Source of the DNA: Orlajensenia leifsoniae
Lineage (GTDB): Bacteria; Actinomycetota; Actinomycetes; Actinomycetales; Microbacteriaceae
Length of the DNA: 64,000 bases
NCBI RefSeq assembly: GCF_004570845.1
Contig: NZ_SPQZ01000003.1
Location: forward strand, 186,001 to 250,000
Reading direction: 5' to 3'
Under the pieces are notes generated by a model. The model searched no databases. It was not told where the DNA came from and saw nothing but the letters and a program-made list of their open reading frames with translations. Positions 40,334 through 49,040 of this stretch are shown piece by piece. The number at the start of each line of letters is the position of its first letter. Positions within the stretch are counted from its first letter, which is position 1. The translations under genes and the position numbers were made by a program.

Positions 40334-41754
40334 TCGCGCTCACGACGCGAGTACGCCCGGGCCGATCGGCTCGACAAGGCCAGCAGCACGAGGATGTCGA
40401 GCGACAACGTGATCAGAGTCGTGCGCAGGGTGATCCCCTCTCCGCCGGCGGCCACGTCGACGGCGGCGACGACGATGCCGAGGGTCGCGAAGACGAGCAC
40501 GAGCATCCGGGCCCAGTTCACGCCCCGGTAGACCAGGAGCACCACGCTCAGTTCGACGATGAGCACCAGGACGCCGATGCCCACGATGACCCAGAGCAGC
40601 AGGTGCTCGATTCCGGGGACCTCGGCCGGGCCGACCCCGTCGACGTCGACGGTCACGTCGTTCACGATGCCGTCCCACTCCGTCGCCAGCTGCACCAGCC
40701 AGGCCGATCCGCCGATGACGCGCAGCACGATGAGCACAGCGCCCATCGTGATGGTCGACGGGCGTTTCGCCGTGGGCGCTGCGGCCACCGGGCGCGCGAG
40801 GTCGAGCGAGCTCTCGAAGGCGGCGCGCTTCTCGCCGGGGAGCGCCGGGGAGGCCGGCTGCCCCTGCCTCGGCATGCGGACTGCGGATGCCGCCGGACCG
40901 GCATCCGGGTCCCTGCTGTCGGTTCGCAGGTCGACGATCGGCATGTCGCCATCCGTGGTGATCGAGTCGCCGCCGCCGTTCCGGGAGTGGTAGCCGGTCG
41001 AGAAGTCGCGGATGACGTCGAGGCGCGTGCCCGGAACCGCCTCGGTGATGGAGGCGATGATGTGGTCGCGCTCGATGTCGGTGTCGGCGTCGATCTTGTG
41101 CGTGATCTGCAGGGTGAACAACGAGAGACCGACGGCACGGTCGAAGGTGCCCGCGGCGAGCCACTCCACGCGACGCCCGCCCGGCAGCAGCCAGTCGTCG
41201 GGGCAGCGCCAGAACCTCACGTGGTGGCGCTTGGCCGGGTTGCCCGCGACCTCCTGCTGGTAGGCGAAGTCCTGCTGGCGCCCGAACAGGAACAGCGGGC
41301 TCACCGGGGCCTCGTCGTAGGAGCGCCGGGTGATCGTCGACGAGATGATGCGCAGGCTCGATCCGGCCGTCACGTCGTCGGCTCGGGTCCAGCCGGCGGC
41401 GACGAGTGCGGCGTGCACCTCGTCCTCACTGCCGAGCAGGGCGAGGTTCACCGGGTCGCCCAGAAGTCCGTCACTGGTGCGGGCGCGGCCGATGAAGTAG
41501 TCGGGCACGTAGATGGTCGTGAGGATGCGATGCAGCCGCGGCAGCACGAGGTAGGCCAGAAGCACCCAGAACACGATGAAGTACAGCAGCGACGACCATC
41601 GCCACTGGAAGCTCTCGCCGAACACGATCGTGGCCAGCCAGATGGCGGCGAGCGCCGCGAAGATGAAGAAGAACCCGTCGAGCATCGAGCTCACCGAGAA
41701 TCGCCGACGCCCTCCGGCGGCTGTTCGCGGCTCGACCACGGTCTCGGTGGACAT
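40303..41754 (-). CDS. Membrane protein with LssY C-terminal-like domain
   Basis: A 483-residue protein. Two N-terminal helices ([35 protein letters not shown]) precede the LssY_C-type domain (PF14067) that includes [47 protein letters not shown] and KRHHVRFWR. After a Pro-rich linker there are three more helices (for example [20 protein letters not shown]). The domain name comes from a Legionella secretion gene but its function is unknown. The 3' end overlaps trhO by 31 nt on the opposite strand. Minus-strand TAGCAT at 41761-41766 is 6 nt before the ATG. Confidence 0.78.
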   Translation of the reverse strand: MSTETVVEPRTAAGGRRRFSVSSMLDGFFFIFAALAAIWLATIVFGESFQWRWSSLLYFIVFWVLLAYLVLPRLHRILTTIYVPDYFIGRARTSDGLLGDPVNLALLGSEDEVHAALVAAGWTRADDVTAGSSLRIISSTITRRSYDEAPVSPLFLFGRQQDFAYQQEVAGNPAKRHHVRFWRCPDDWLLPGGRRVEWLAAGTFDRAVGLSLFTLQITHKIDADTDIERDHIIASITEAVPGTRLDVIRDFSTGYHSRNGGGDSITTDGDMPIVDLRTDSRDPDAGPAASAVRMPRQGQPASPALPGEKRAAFESSLDLARPVAAAPTAKRPSTITMGAVLIVLRVIGGSAWLVQLATEWDGIVNDVTVDVDGVGPAEVPGIEHLLLWVIVGIGVLVLIVELSVVLLVYRGVNWARMLVLVFATLGIVVAAVDVAAGGEGITLRTTLITLSLDILVLLALSSRSARAYSRRERDQREGAAAAA

Positions 41755-41766
41755 GGCGTCATGCTA

Positions 41767-41820
41767 TTCCCACCCGCTCGCCGAGGGCCGAGCGAAGCGC
41801 CCGCCCGAAGCCCGATGGAG
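41767..41820. repeat. GC-rich repeat in a divergent gap
   Basis: CGCTCGCCGAGGGCCGAGCG and GCGCCCGCCCGAAGC belong to the dispersed repeat family. Unlike most copies it lies between divergent starts. Confidence 0.55.
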
Positions 41821-41832
41821 CGCCGCGACTCC

Positions 41833-41838
41833 TAGGCT
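41833..41838 (+). promoter_or_regulatory. -10 box of leaderless cysteine-desulfurase-like gene
   Basis: TAGGCT followed by 7 nt and ATG 41846. Confidence 0.5.
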
Positions 41839-41845
41839 GATTCGC

Positions 41846-43057
41846 ATGGCCTACGACGTCGATCGCATCCGTTCACTCTTCCCTGCCCTCGACGACGGGG
41901 TGGCGCACTTCGAGGGTCCGGGCGGCACGCAGACTCCGGCATCCGTCGGAGAGGCCATCGCCAGGACCCTCACCGGCCCCCTGTCGAATCGCGGGGTGGT
42001 CGGTGATTCCGAGCGCATCGCGGATGCGGTGGTGCTGGCGTTCCGACAGGCCTGCGCCGACCTTCTCGGAGCCGACCCGCGCGGCATCGTCTACGGACGC
42101 AGCGCTACAGCCCTCTGCTACGACTTCTCGCGCACCCTCGCGCAGGGCTGGGGGCCCGGCGACGAGGTCGTGGTCACCCGCCTCGACCACGACTCCAACG
42201 TTCGGCCCTGGGTCCAGGCGGCCGAGCGCGCCGGTGCGACGGTGCGCTGGGTCGACTTCGACGTGGAGACGAGCGAGCTGTCGACGGATGCGATCGCCGC
42301 CGTCCTCAGCGACAGCACGCGACTCGTCGCCGTGACTGCCGCCTCCAACCTCATCGGCACCATGCCCGACATCACGGCCATCGCCGAGCGGGTGCACGCG
42401 GCAGGCGCCCTGCTCTTCGTCGATGCGGTGCACTATGCCGCCCATGAGCTCGTCGACCTCGACGCCTGGGGTGCCGACTTCCTCATGTGCTCGCCGTACA
42501 AGTTCCTCGGCCCGCACTGCGGAGTGCTGGCCGCGTCGCCCGAGCTCCTCGGCTCCCTCGAGAACGACAAGCTGTTGCCGTCGACGGATGCCGTTCCCGA
42601 GCGATTCGAGTTCGGAACTCTGCCCTACGAGATCATGGCGGGCGTCACGGAGGCCGTCGACGTGCTCGCCTCGCTCGACACCGATGCAGCCGGCACCCGT
42701 CGCGAGCGCTTGGCGGCATCGTTCGCGGTCCTCGAGCGGCACGAGTCGGCGCTGCTCGAGCGGCTCGAGGCCGGACTCGCGGCGTTGCCGGTCACGGTGT
42801 GGTCGCGTGCGCAGCACCGCACCCCGACCGTGCTCATCACGGCGGATGACCCGACGGACGAGCGTGCGGCATCCGCGCTCTACCGCGCACTGAACGAGCG
42901 CGGCATCCTGGCGCCCGCCAGCAACTTCTACGCCCTCGAGGCCAGCCGGCTCCTGGGCCTGGGCGACGCCGGCGGGCTGCGCATCGGCCTGGCGCCGTAC
43001 ACGACCGAGGATGAGATCGATCGGCTGCTCGAGGCGCTGCGCGAGCTGCTGGCCTGA
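41846..43057 (+). CDS. Cysteine desulfurase-like PLP enzyme (class V aminotransferase fold)
   Basis: A 403-residue SufS/Csd-type protein. The PLP lysine is Lys219 in FLMCSPYKFLGPHCGVL, the cofactor Asp-His pair is LLFVDAVHYAAHELVDLDAW, and FEFGTLPYEIMAGVTEAVD is the usual active-site loop. The group includes cysteine desulfurases and related lyases; the short loop that carries the catalytic Cys of true desulfurases is not obvious, so another PLP chemistry is possible. No suf genes adjoin. -10 box at 41833 implies its own leaderless message. Confidence 0.85.
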   Translation: MAYDVDRIRSLFPALDDGVAHFEGPGGTQTPASVGEAIARTLTGPLSNRGVVGDSERIADAVVLAFRQACADLLGADPRGIVYGRSATALCYDFSRTLAQGWGPGDEVVVTRLDHDSNVRPWVQAAERAGATVRWVDFDVETSELSTDAIAAVLSDSTRLVAVTAASNLIGTMPDITAIAERVHAAGALLFVDAVHYAAHELVDLDAWGADFLMCSPYKFLGPHCGVLAASPELLGSLENDKLLPSTDAVPERFEFGTLPYEIMAGVTEAVDVLASLDTDAAGTRRERLAASFAVLERHESALLERLEAGLAALPVTVWSRAQHRTPTVLITADDPTDERAASALYRALNERGILAPASNFYALEASRLLGLGDAGGLRIGLAPYTTEDEIDRLLEALRELLA

Positions 43058-43062
43058 CCCGC

Positions 43063-43160
43063 GCCTGCCCGGTGAGGGCCGAGCGGAGCGACCGCCCGTA
43101 GCGCACGTGCCAGCGGGTGCGCTTCGGGCGCGGACTTCGTCCGGCCCTCACCGAGCGGCG
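43063..43160. repeat. Long palindromic repeat between convergent genes
   Basis: GTGAGGGCCGAGCGGAGCGA (around 43071) and CGGACTTCGTCCGGCCCTCAC are near-complementary ends of a large hairpin with an inner CCCGTAGCGCAC/GTGCGCTTCGGGCG pair. It may act as a bidirectional terminator for the genes ending at 43057 and 43163. Confidence 0.7.
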
Positions 43161-43162
43161 AC

Positions 43163-44704
43163 TCAGTGCGCCAGCACAGGCTCCGCATCCGTTGCCACAG
43201 GCGTGTGGTTCGACGACAGCGCCGAGTGCGCGCGACGCTTGAACAGCAGGGCCGAGAGGATGGCGCCGAAGGCGAAGAACCCGGCGCCCCACCAGTACGC
43301 CACGGCGTAGCTGTGCACGGCGGCCTCAGCCGCGACCGAAGCCGTCGTCGGCAGGTGGGCGGCGAGGTAGTCGGCAGCAGCCGTGGCCGCCAGCGTGTTC
43401 AGCAGCGCCGTGCCGATCGATCCACCGACCTGCTGGCTGGTGTTCACCATGGCCGAGGCCACACCGGCGAACTCGCGGTCGACACCGAGGGTGGCCGTCT
43501 GCATCGAGGCCGGCATGATCGATCCCATGGCGAACCCGAGGATCAGCAGCGGCGGCAGCACGTCGGCCGCGTAGGTGCTGTCGAGGCCGAGGTGCGTGAG
43601 GTAGACCATACCGATGGCGCCGAGCGCCATGCCGAACGGCACCATGATCTTCGGCCCGAAGCGCGGCACGAAGATGTTGGTGGAGAGCTGGGCGGCCAGC
43701 ACCAGCATCGCGATCATCGGCAGGAACGACAGCCCGGTCTGGATGGGCGAGTAGCCCAGCGACGCCTGCAGGTAGTAGGTCACGAACAGGAAGATGCCGA
43801 ACATGCCGGCGCCGGCGATGAGCACCGAGCTGTACGCGGCGCCGCGGTTGCGGTCGAGCACGATCGACAGTGGCAGCAGCGGGTGCTTCGCGCGCATCTG
43901 CCAGAGCACGAAGACGACCAGCAGAATCGCGGATGCTGCCAGGTAGCCCCACGTGAGCGGCGAGTCCCAGCCGTCGGACTCGGCGTTGGAGAAGCCGTAG
44001 ACCAGGGAGAACAGCGCCGCCGAGACGAGGATGGTTCCCGGAACGTCGAGCTTCGGTCGTGGGCCGACGCGCTTCGCGTTGACGACGAAGATCATGGCGC
44101 CGATCACGGCGATGATGGCGATGAACACGTTGATGTACAGGTTCCAGCGCCAGTTGAAGTTCTCGGTGAGCACGCCTCCGAGCAGCAGGCCGACGGCTCC
44201 ACCGGCACCGGCGATCGCGCCGAAGACACCGAAGGCGCGAGCGCGCTCCTTCGGGATGGTGAAGGTCGTCGTGAGCACGGCGAGGGCTGTCGGCGCGAGC
44301 AGCGCACCGAAGGCTCCCTGCAGGGCGCGGGCGCCGACAAGCAGGCCGAAGGTGTCGGCTGCGCCACCGAGTGCCGAGGCGACGGCGAAGCCGATCAGGC
44401 CGATGATGAAGGTGCGCTTGCGACCCATCAGGTCGGAGAGACGGCCGCCGAGCAGCAGCAGGCTGCCGAAGGCGAGGGAGTAGGCGGTGATGACCCACTG
44501 GCGGTCGGCGTCGGAGAAGCCGAGGTCGGCCTGGGCGGCGGGAAGCGCGATGTTCACCACGGTCGAGTCGAGCACGACCATGAGCTGGGCGAGGGCGACG
44601 ACCGACAGCGTCCACCAGCGGCGGGACGAGTGGTCTGGGGCACCGGATGCGGCACCCGACGCGACGGAGGGAGCCGTCGCGGGAGCTGAGGTATTCGAAG
44701 ACAT
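43163..44704 (-). CDS. DHA2-family MFS drug exporter (EmrB/QacA type)
   Basis: A 513-residue proton-driven efflux pump with 14 helices. The DHA2 signature blocks are present: VALAQLMVVLDSTVVNIALP, ITAYSLAFGSLLLLGGRLSD, LMGRKRTFIIGLIGFAVASA and the motif C-like AIAGAGGAVGLLLGGVLTEN, indicative of antiporters. ATG 44704 is preferred to GTG 44713 because a TATAGT -10 box (44712-44717, minus strand) lies 7 nt from it. Divergent from a TetR regulator that presumably represses it until a toxic ligand binds; the drug spectrum is not predictable. Confidence 0.92.
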   Translation of the reverse strand: MSSNTSAPATAPSVASGAASGAPDHSSRRWWTLSVVALAQLMVVLDSTVVNIALPAAQADLGFSDADRQWVITAYSLAFGSLLLLGGRLSDLMGRKRTFIIGLIGFAVASALGGAADTFGLLVGARALQGAFGALLAPTALAVLTTTFTIPKERARAFGVFGAIAGAGGAVGLLLGGVLTENFNWRWNLYINVFIAIIAVIGAMIFVVNAKRVGPRPKLDVPGTILVSAALFSLVYGFSNAESDGWDSPLTWGYLAASAILLVVFVLWQMRAKHPLLPLSIVLDRNRGAAYSSVLIAGAGMFGIFLFVTYYLQASLGYSPIQTGLSFLPMIAMLVLAAQLSTNIFVPRFGPKIMVPFGMALGAIGMVYLTHLGLDSTYAADVLPPLLILGFAMGSIMPASMQTATLGVDREFAGVASAMVNTSQQVGGSIGTALLNTLAATAAADYLAAHLPTTASVAAEAAVHSYAVAYWWGAGFFAFGAILSALLFKRRAHSALSSNHTPVATDAEPVLAH

Positions 44705-44711
44705 GAAGGAC

Positions 44712-44717
44712 ACTATA
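44712..44717 (-). promoter_or_regulatory. -10 box of leaderless MFS exporter promoter
   Basis: TATAGT on the minus strand followed by 7 nt and ATG 44704. Confidence 0.55.
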
Positions 44718-44731
44718 TGCGGTACTGTAGA

Positions 44732-44746
44732 GTTTCGGATCTAAAC
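44732..44746. promoter_or_regulatory. Candidate TetR operator GTTTCGGATCTAAAC
   Basis: A short inverted repeat (GTTT...AAAC around TCGGATCTA) about 15 nt upstream of the exporter -10 box, in the ~150-nt A/T-richer gap between exporter and TetR gene. Symmetry is limited. Confidence 0.4.
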
Positions 44747-44855
44747 CGTTCCTGAATTTACCTCCGGGTAACATTGCTGTCACCGACGGGCGGACGCGGT
44801 CACCGCAGCGCAGGACGGAGCCATCGCACACGCGAGGAAAGGGGTCACAGCCGCA

Positions 44856-45476
44856 ATGACGCAGCTCGACGAACCCACCGCCCCGACCAAGCTCGGGCGC
44901 AAGCGCGACCACACCCGCGACCCCGAGATCCTGGACGCCGCCCTCGACGTGCTCGCCGAGACGGGCTACGACGGCATGACGATCGACATGGTGGCCGCCC
45001 GGGCGAAGGCGGGCAAGGCGACCGTCTACCGGCGCTGGTCGTCGAAGGCCGAACTCGTCGTCGACGCCGTGGCCTGCATGAAGCGCACCGACCTCGACGT
45101 GGATCACCTGCCCGACACCGGGACCCTGCGTGGAGACCTGGTCGCCATGATCAAGCCGCGCTCCATCGAGGACGCGGAGAAGAAGCTGCAGATCATGGCC
45201 GGCCTGGTGTCGATGATCTCGCGCGACCCCGGCCTGGCCGAGGCCGTGAACGCGGCGATCGTCGAGCCCAGGGTCTCGGTCAACAGGACCTTCCTGCGGC
45301 GCGCGATCGAGCGCGGGGAGATCGCGGCGGACTGCGACGTCGAGACGCTCGCACTGCTCAGTCCATCGATGGCCTCGTATCGGGTTCTCATCGAGCAGAA
45401 GCCCGTCGACCGCGAGTTCCTGCTCGCCCTCATCGACGGCGTCATCCTCCCGGCCGTCGGGCTGAAGGCTCCGTAG
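44856..45476 (+). CDS. TetR-family regulator of the DHA2 exporter
   Basis: A 206-residue regulator with helix-turn-helix ILDAALDVLAETGYDGMTI, then MVAARAKAGKATVYRRWSSK and AELVVDAV. The C-terminal domain belongs to the TetR_C_16/AcrR-like group. GAGGAAAGGGG lies about 9 nt before ATG 44856. Divergent from the MFS exporter gene, which it most probably represses. Confidence 0.87.
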   Translation: MTQLDEPTAPTKLGRKRDHTRDPEILDAALDVLAETGYDGMTIDMVAARAKAGKATVYRRWSSKAELVVDAVACMKRTDLDVDHLPDTGTLRGDLVAMIKPRSIEDAEKKLQIMAGLVSMISRDPGLAEAVNAAIVEPRVSVNRTFLRRAIERGEIAADCDVETLALLSPSMASYRVLIEQKPVDREFLLALIDGVILPAVGLKAP

Positions 45477-45486
45477 GAGCTCCCAC

Positions 45487-45660
45487 CTCTCCCGCTCGCT
45501 GAGGCCTCCCCCGCTGGCAGAGGCACAGACGCGCAGCGGATGCGCCGAAGCCGAGGGGTGGGCGCGGCGTCCCACGCTTCGCGGCGCTCGCTTCGCTCCC
45601 GTCGCTCTGCGGGCGGGTGCCGGCGCTCGCGTCGCTCGCGTCGCTCTGCGGGCGGATGCG
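45487..45660. repeat. Repeat-rich intergenic block
   Basis: Holds CCCGCTCGCTGAGG, CCCCCGCTGGCAGAGGCACA and the 42-nt block 45576-45617 that is identical to 29627-29668, then two further GCTCGCGTCGCTCGCGTCGC-type runs. Separates the TetR gene from the next gene in the same direction; no gene-like frame. Confidence 0.75.
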
Positions 45661-45701
45661 GTCGTGTCCGATCCCCGCCAGAGTGATCCGACGGGCCGCC
45701 A

Positions 45702-45707
45702 TACGCT
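45702..45707 (+). promoter_or_regulatory. -10 box of leaderless PEP-mutase-like gene
   Basis: TACGCT followed by 6 nt and ATG 45714. Confidence 0.55.
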
Positions 45708-45713
45708 GGAATC

Positions 45714-46493
45714 ATGACCTCGAACACCGCCCTGAAAGCCGCTGAACTCCGCCGCCTGCACGAAGCCCCCGAACTCCTGACCGTCGTCAACGTCTGGGAC
45801 GTCGTGGGTGCCCGCGCTGTGGCAGCACTCCCCCAGACCCGCGCTCTGGCCACCGCCAGCCACTCCATCGCCGCCACCTTCGGCTACCCCGACGGCGAGG
45901 TCATCCCCCGCGACCTCATGCTCGACATGGTCGGTCGCATCGCGGCATCCGTCGACGTGCCCGTCACGGCAGACCTCGAAGCGGGCTACGGCGACGCCGG
46001 CGACACCATGCGCCGCGCGATCGACCTCGGCGTCGCGGGAGCCAACCTCGAAGACGAGCTGAAGCCGCTGACGGATGCCGCAGCAGCCGTCGCCGCAGCC
46101 GTGAAGGCCGGCGACGACGCCGGCGTGCCCTTCGCCCTCAACGCCCGCACCGATGCGTTCCTGCGCGGCGGCCACCGATCGCTCGACGAGAACATCGCCG
46201 ACGCGATCGAGCGCGGCCGCGCCTACCTCGACGAGGGTGCCACCTGCGTCTTCGTTCCCGGCAACTTCGGCGAGGACGTCGTGCGCCAGCTCGTGGCCGG
46301 CCTCGGCGAGCGTCGCCTCAGCGTGATCGGACTGGGCGAGCTGCCCACCCCCGCACGGCTGGCCGAGCTCGGGGTCGCTCGCATCTCGTACGGCCCGTAC
46401 ACCCAGCGCGCCGTGCTCGGCGGGCTGCAGGACCTCGCCAGCACGCTCTACGACGGCGGCGTCCTGCCGACCGACCTGCGTCCGCTGAACTGA
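45714..46493 (+). CDS. Isocitrate lyase / PEP mutase superfamily protein
   Basis: A 259-residue TIM-barrel protein of the PEP mutase/isocitrate lyase superfamily. VVNVWDVVGARAVAAL opens the barrel, VPVTADLEAGYGDAGDTMRR holds the Mg-binding Asp residues, and ANLEDELKPLTDA replaces the KKCGH-type catalytic loop, which is missing. Hence it is neither a true isocitrate lyase nor a methylisocitrate lyase; related proteins act on other oxo acids or phosphonates. A phosphonate link is not otherwise supported here. Confidence 0.83.
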   Translation: MTSNTALKAAELRRLHEAPELLTVVNVWDVVGARAVAALPQTRALATASHSIAATFGYPDGEVIPRDLMLDMVGRIAASVDVPVTADLEAGYGDAGDTMRRAIDLGVAGANLEDELKPLTDAAAAVAAAVKAGDDAGVPFALNARTDAFLRGGHRSLDENIADAIERGRAYLDEGATCVFVPGNFGEDVVRQLVAGLGERRLSVIGLGELPTPARLAELGVARISYGPYTQRAVLGGLQDLASTLYDGGVLPTDLRPLN

Positions 46494-46599
46494 GGAAATC
46501 TCGGCTGCATCCGCCTGATTGCGGGCTTTTTGCGGCGTGGGCGGGGAAAATGCCCGCCCACGCCGATACGCTGAACCTGCAGTCGACGAAAGGCCCGCA

Positions 46600-47667
46600 A
46601 TGCCCACGGGTGTGCCCATCGAATTCTCCGGCGTGACCAAGCGCTTCGGCGCGGTCACGGCTGTCGCCGATCTCTCCTTCACGGTCGAACCCGGCCGCGT
46701 CACCGGTTTCCTCGGCCCCAACGGTGCCGGCAAGACCACCAGCCTCCGGATGCTGCTCGGACTCGTGCGGCCCACGTCGGGCACGGCGACCTTCGGGGGC
46801 ACCGCCTATCGCGACCTCGCGAATCCGCTCACCACGGTCGGTGCCGCCCTCGAGGCCGCGAGCTTCCACCCCGGCCGCACGGCCCACAACCACCTGCGCG
46901 TCTACGCTGCCGCTGCCGGTCTCCCCACGAGCCGCGTCGACGAGGTGCTTCGCCGCGTCGGCCTCGGCGAGTACGCCAAGCGGCGCGTCGGCGGCTACTC
47001 GCTCGGCATGCGCCAGCGCCTCGGCCTCGCCTACACGCTTCTGGGCGACCCCGGAGTGCTCGTGCTCGACGAGCCCATCAACGGCCTCGATCCCGAGGGC
47101 ATCAAGTGGATCCGCCTGTTCCTCCGCGAGCTCGCCGCAGAAGGGCGCACGGTTCTCGTGAGCTCGCACCTGCTGAGCGAGGTGCAGCAGAGCGTCGACG
47201 AGGTCGTCATCATCGCCAAGGGCCGCCTCGTGCATCGCGGCACCCTCGCCACCCTCGACACCGAGGTGGCGCCGCACGTCGTGGTCGACTCCCCCGACCG
47301 CACCAGGCTGGGCGAGGTGCTCACGGCCGAGGGATTCGAGTTCAGCACCGGTCGCACCGGCCTGCTCGTGGCCGAGGGCGACCCGGGTCGCATCGGCCAC
47401 CTCGCCTTCGTCAACGGCGTCGAGATCTCGATGCTGCAGCGCCAGAAGGCCGGTCTCGAGGAGTCCTTCCTCACCCTGGTCGACGGCGGCGAGGTCGTCG
47501 GCGGCTCGACCGAGACCACGCGGGTGACGGATGCCGCAGCCGACGCGACCGCAGAGCCGGCAGCATCCGTCGACGCGGCAGTATCCACCGAGCCGCCGGC
47601 CCCCGAGGCCCCTGCCGGTGAGAGTCCGGGCCGCCATGCCGATCACGACGGGGAGGACCAGCGATGA
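46600..47667 (+). CDS. ABC exporter ATP-binding protein (CcmA/DrrA type)
   Basis: A 355-residue ATPase of the ABC-2 class. Walker A is GPNGAGKTT (residues about 39-47), the signature region GGYSLGMRQRLGLAYTLL, Walker B VLVLDEPINGLDPEG and the switch His in VLVSSHLLSEVQQ. The C-terminal ~50 residues after LTLVDGG are Ala/Pro/Glu-rich and low-complexity. ATG 46600 has GAAAGG 7-12 nt upstream; a TACGCT box at 46567 gives a ~25-nt leader. It overlaps the permease gene by ATGA (47664-47667), so both form one exporter. Substrate unknown. Confidence 0.9.
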   Translation: MPTGVPIEFSGVTKRFGAVTAVADLSFTVEPGRVTGFLGPNGAGKTTSLRMLLGLVRPTSGTATFGGTAYRDLANPLTTVGAALEAASFHPGRTAHNHLRVYAAAAGLPTSRVDEVLRRVGLGEYAKRRVGGYSLGMRQRLGLAYTLLGDPGVLVLDEPINGLDPEGIKWIRLFLRELAAEGRTVLVSSHLLSEVQQSVDEVVIIAKGRLVHRGTLATLDTEVAPHVVVDSPDRTRLGEVLTAEGFEFSTGRTGLLVAEGDPGRIGHLAFVNGVEISMLQRQKAGLEESFLTLVDGGEVVGGSTETTRVTDAAADATAEPAASVDAAVSTEPPAPEAPAGESPGRHADHDGEDQR

Positions 47668-48491
47668 CGGCCCTGTTCCGCTCCATCGGCTCCGAGTTCC
47701 TCAAGATCCTCACCACCCGCATCTGGTGGATCCTCGCCATCGTGATGGTCGTCTACGTCGGCGCGACAGCCGGCGGACTCGCCGCGCTGTTCGGCTGGCT
47801 CAGCCAGAACCCCGACCAGACCGGCGGCGGCGGGCGCGGCCTGCCGACCGGCGCCCAGCTGCAGCCTCTCGTCTACGGCTTCGCCACCACCGTCGGCTAC
47901 GTCTTCCCGGTGCTGCTCGGCGCTCTGGCCACGACGGGCGAGTTCCGCCACGAGACCCTCACCCCCACCTTCCTCGCCACCCCCCGTCGCGGTCTCGTGC
48001 TGTTGGCCAAGGTCGTCGTCGCGATCATCGTCGGCGCCGTCTTCGGCCTCATCGCCTGGGCCACGACGCTCGCTGCGGGCGCGGCCGCGTTCAGCGGCTT
48101 CGGCATCGAGACCAACCTCGGCGATTCCGACACCTGGGCCCTGGCCGGCCGAGGCATCCTGGCGATGGCGCTCTGGGCAGCCATCGGCGTCGGCCTCGGC
48201 ACCCTCGTGACCAGCCAGGTGGCCGCCATCGTCATCGTTCTGGCCTTCACCCAGTTCGTCGAGCCGCTGCTGCGCCTGGCCGCCAGCTTCATCGACGTCA
48301 CTGCGAGCATCGCCCGCTTCCTTCCCGGCGCCGCCAGCGACGCCGTCGTGGGCGTGAGCTTCTACTCCCTGAGCGGCGGAGCCGCGACCGATCCCCTGGA
48401 CTGGTGGAAGGGCGCCATCGTGCTGCTCGCTTACGCGGCCGTGCTGACGTTCGGCGGCTACTTCTCGAGCTGGCGGCGCGACGTCACCTAG
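47664..48491 (+). CDS. ABC-2 type exporter permease
   Basis: A 275-residue integral membrane subunit with six helices (first MTALFRSIGSEFLKILTTRI followed by WWILAIVMVVYVGATAGGL). TTGEFRHETLTPTFLATPRR is the cytoplasmic amphipathic loop typical of these permeases. It pairs with the upstream ATPase. The DUF805 gene starts 51 nt later and could belong to the same transcript. Confidence 0.88.
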   Translation: MTALFRSIGSEFLKILTTRIWWILAIVMVVYVGATAGGLAALFGWLSQNPDQTGGGGRGLPTGAQLQPLVYGFATTVGYVFPVLLGALATTGEFRHETLTPTFLATPRRGLVLLAKVVVAIIVGAVFGLIAWATTLAAGAAAFSGFGIETNLGDSDTWALAGRGILAMALWAAIGVGLGTLVTSQVAAIVIVLAFTQFVEPLLRLAASFIDVTASIARFLPGAASDAVVGVSFYSLSGGAATDPLDWWKGAIVLLAYAAVLTFGGYFSSWRRDVT

Positions 48492-48542
48492 GCGCGCACC
48501 CCGTCGGCGTCACGCCCGCCGCCCCCACGAGGACGAGGACCC

Positions 48543-49031
48543 ATGACGAGCCCAGACGACTCCGCCCCGAACCCTCCGGCCGGCAGCAACCTCCCCCTGA
48601 GCGCCCCGTACTACGGTGCGCCCTTCCCCATCGCCTTCTCGCGATTCTGGTCGAAGTACGCGACCTTCAGCGGCAGCGCCAGCCGCAGCGAGTTCTGGTG
48701 GATGGCACTCGTGTTCCTCATCGTCAACCTCGCCCTGCAGGCCATCGCCGTGAGCTTCGGCAGCCCGGTCGATCCGACGGCGGACCCCGCCGGCCTCAAC
48801 CCGCTGGTACCCCAGGCCACCGTCGGCTCCGTCATCGCCATCGTCCTCGGCACCCTGTGGGCCATCGTCGCCCTGGTGCCGTCGCTGGCCCTCATCTGGC
48901 GCCGGCTGCATGACGCCAACCTCAGTGGATTGTTCTGGCTCCTGGTCGCCATTCCGGTGGTCGGCGGCGTCATCGTGCTCGTGCTCCTCCTTCTTCCGCC
49001 CGACCCACGCGGCGTGCGCTTCGATCGCTAG
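48543..49031 (+). CDS. DUF805 membrane protein
   Basis: A 162-residue protein with three or four helices and the DUF805 pattern: FSRFWSKYATFSGSASRSEF, WWMALVFLIVNLALQ, and ALIWRRLHDANLSGLFWLL, with PPDPRGVRFD at the end. Function unknown. ACGAGGACGAGGACC precedes the ATG. Its TAG stop is part of the -10 box TAGGCT of the next gene (49029-49034), so the next gene may be transcribed separately. Confidence 0.87.
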   Translation: MTSPDDSAPNPPAGSNLPLSAPYYGAPFPIAFSRFWSKYATFSGSASRSEFWWMALVFLIVNLALQAIAVSFGSPVDPTADPAGLNPLVPQATVGSVIAIVLGTLWAIVALVPSLALIWRRLHDANLSGLFWLLVAIPVVGGVIVLVLLLLPPDPRGVRFDR

Positions 49032-49034
49032 GCT
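49029..49034 (+). promoter_or_regulatory. -10 box of leaderless reductase gene, overlapping a stop codon
   Basis: TAGGCT; its first three bases are the stop codon of the DUF805 gene. ATG 49041 follows after 6 nt. Confidence 0.5.
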
Positions 49035-49040
49035 CGAACG

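Noticed and set aside
43326-46802. 1158-codon open frame on the minus strand
   Set aside because: It crosses the MFS gene in another frame and the antisense of the TetR and PEP-mutase-like genes. Composition is typical of shadow frames.
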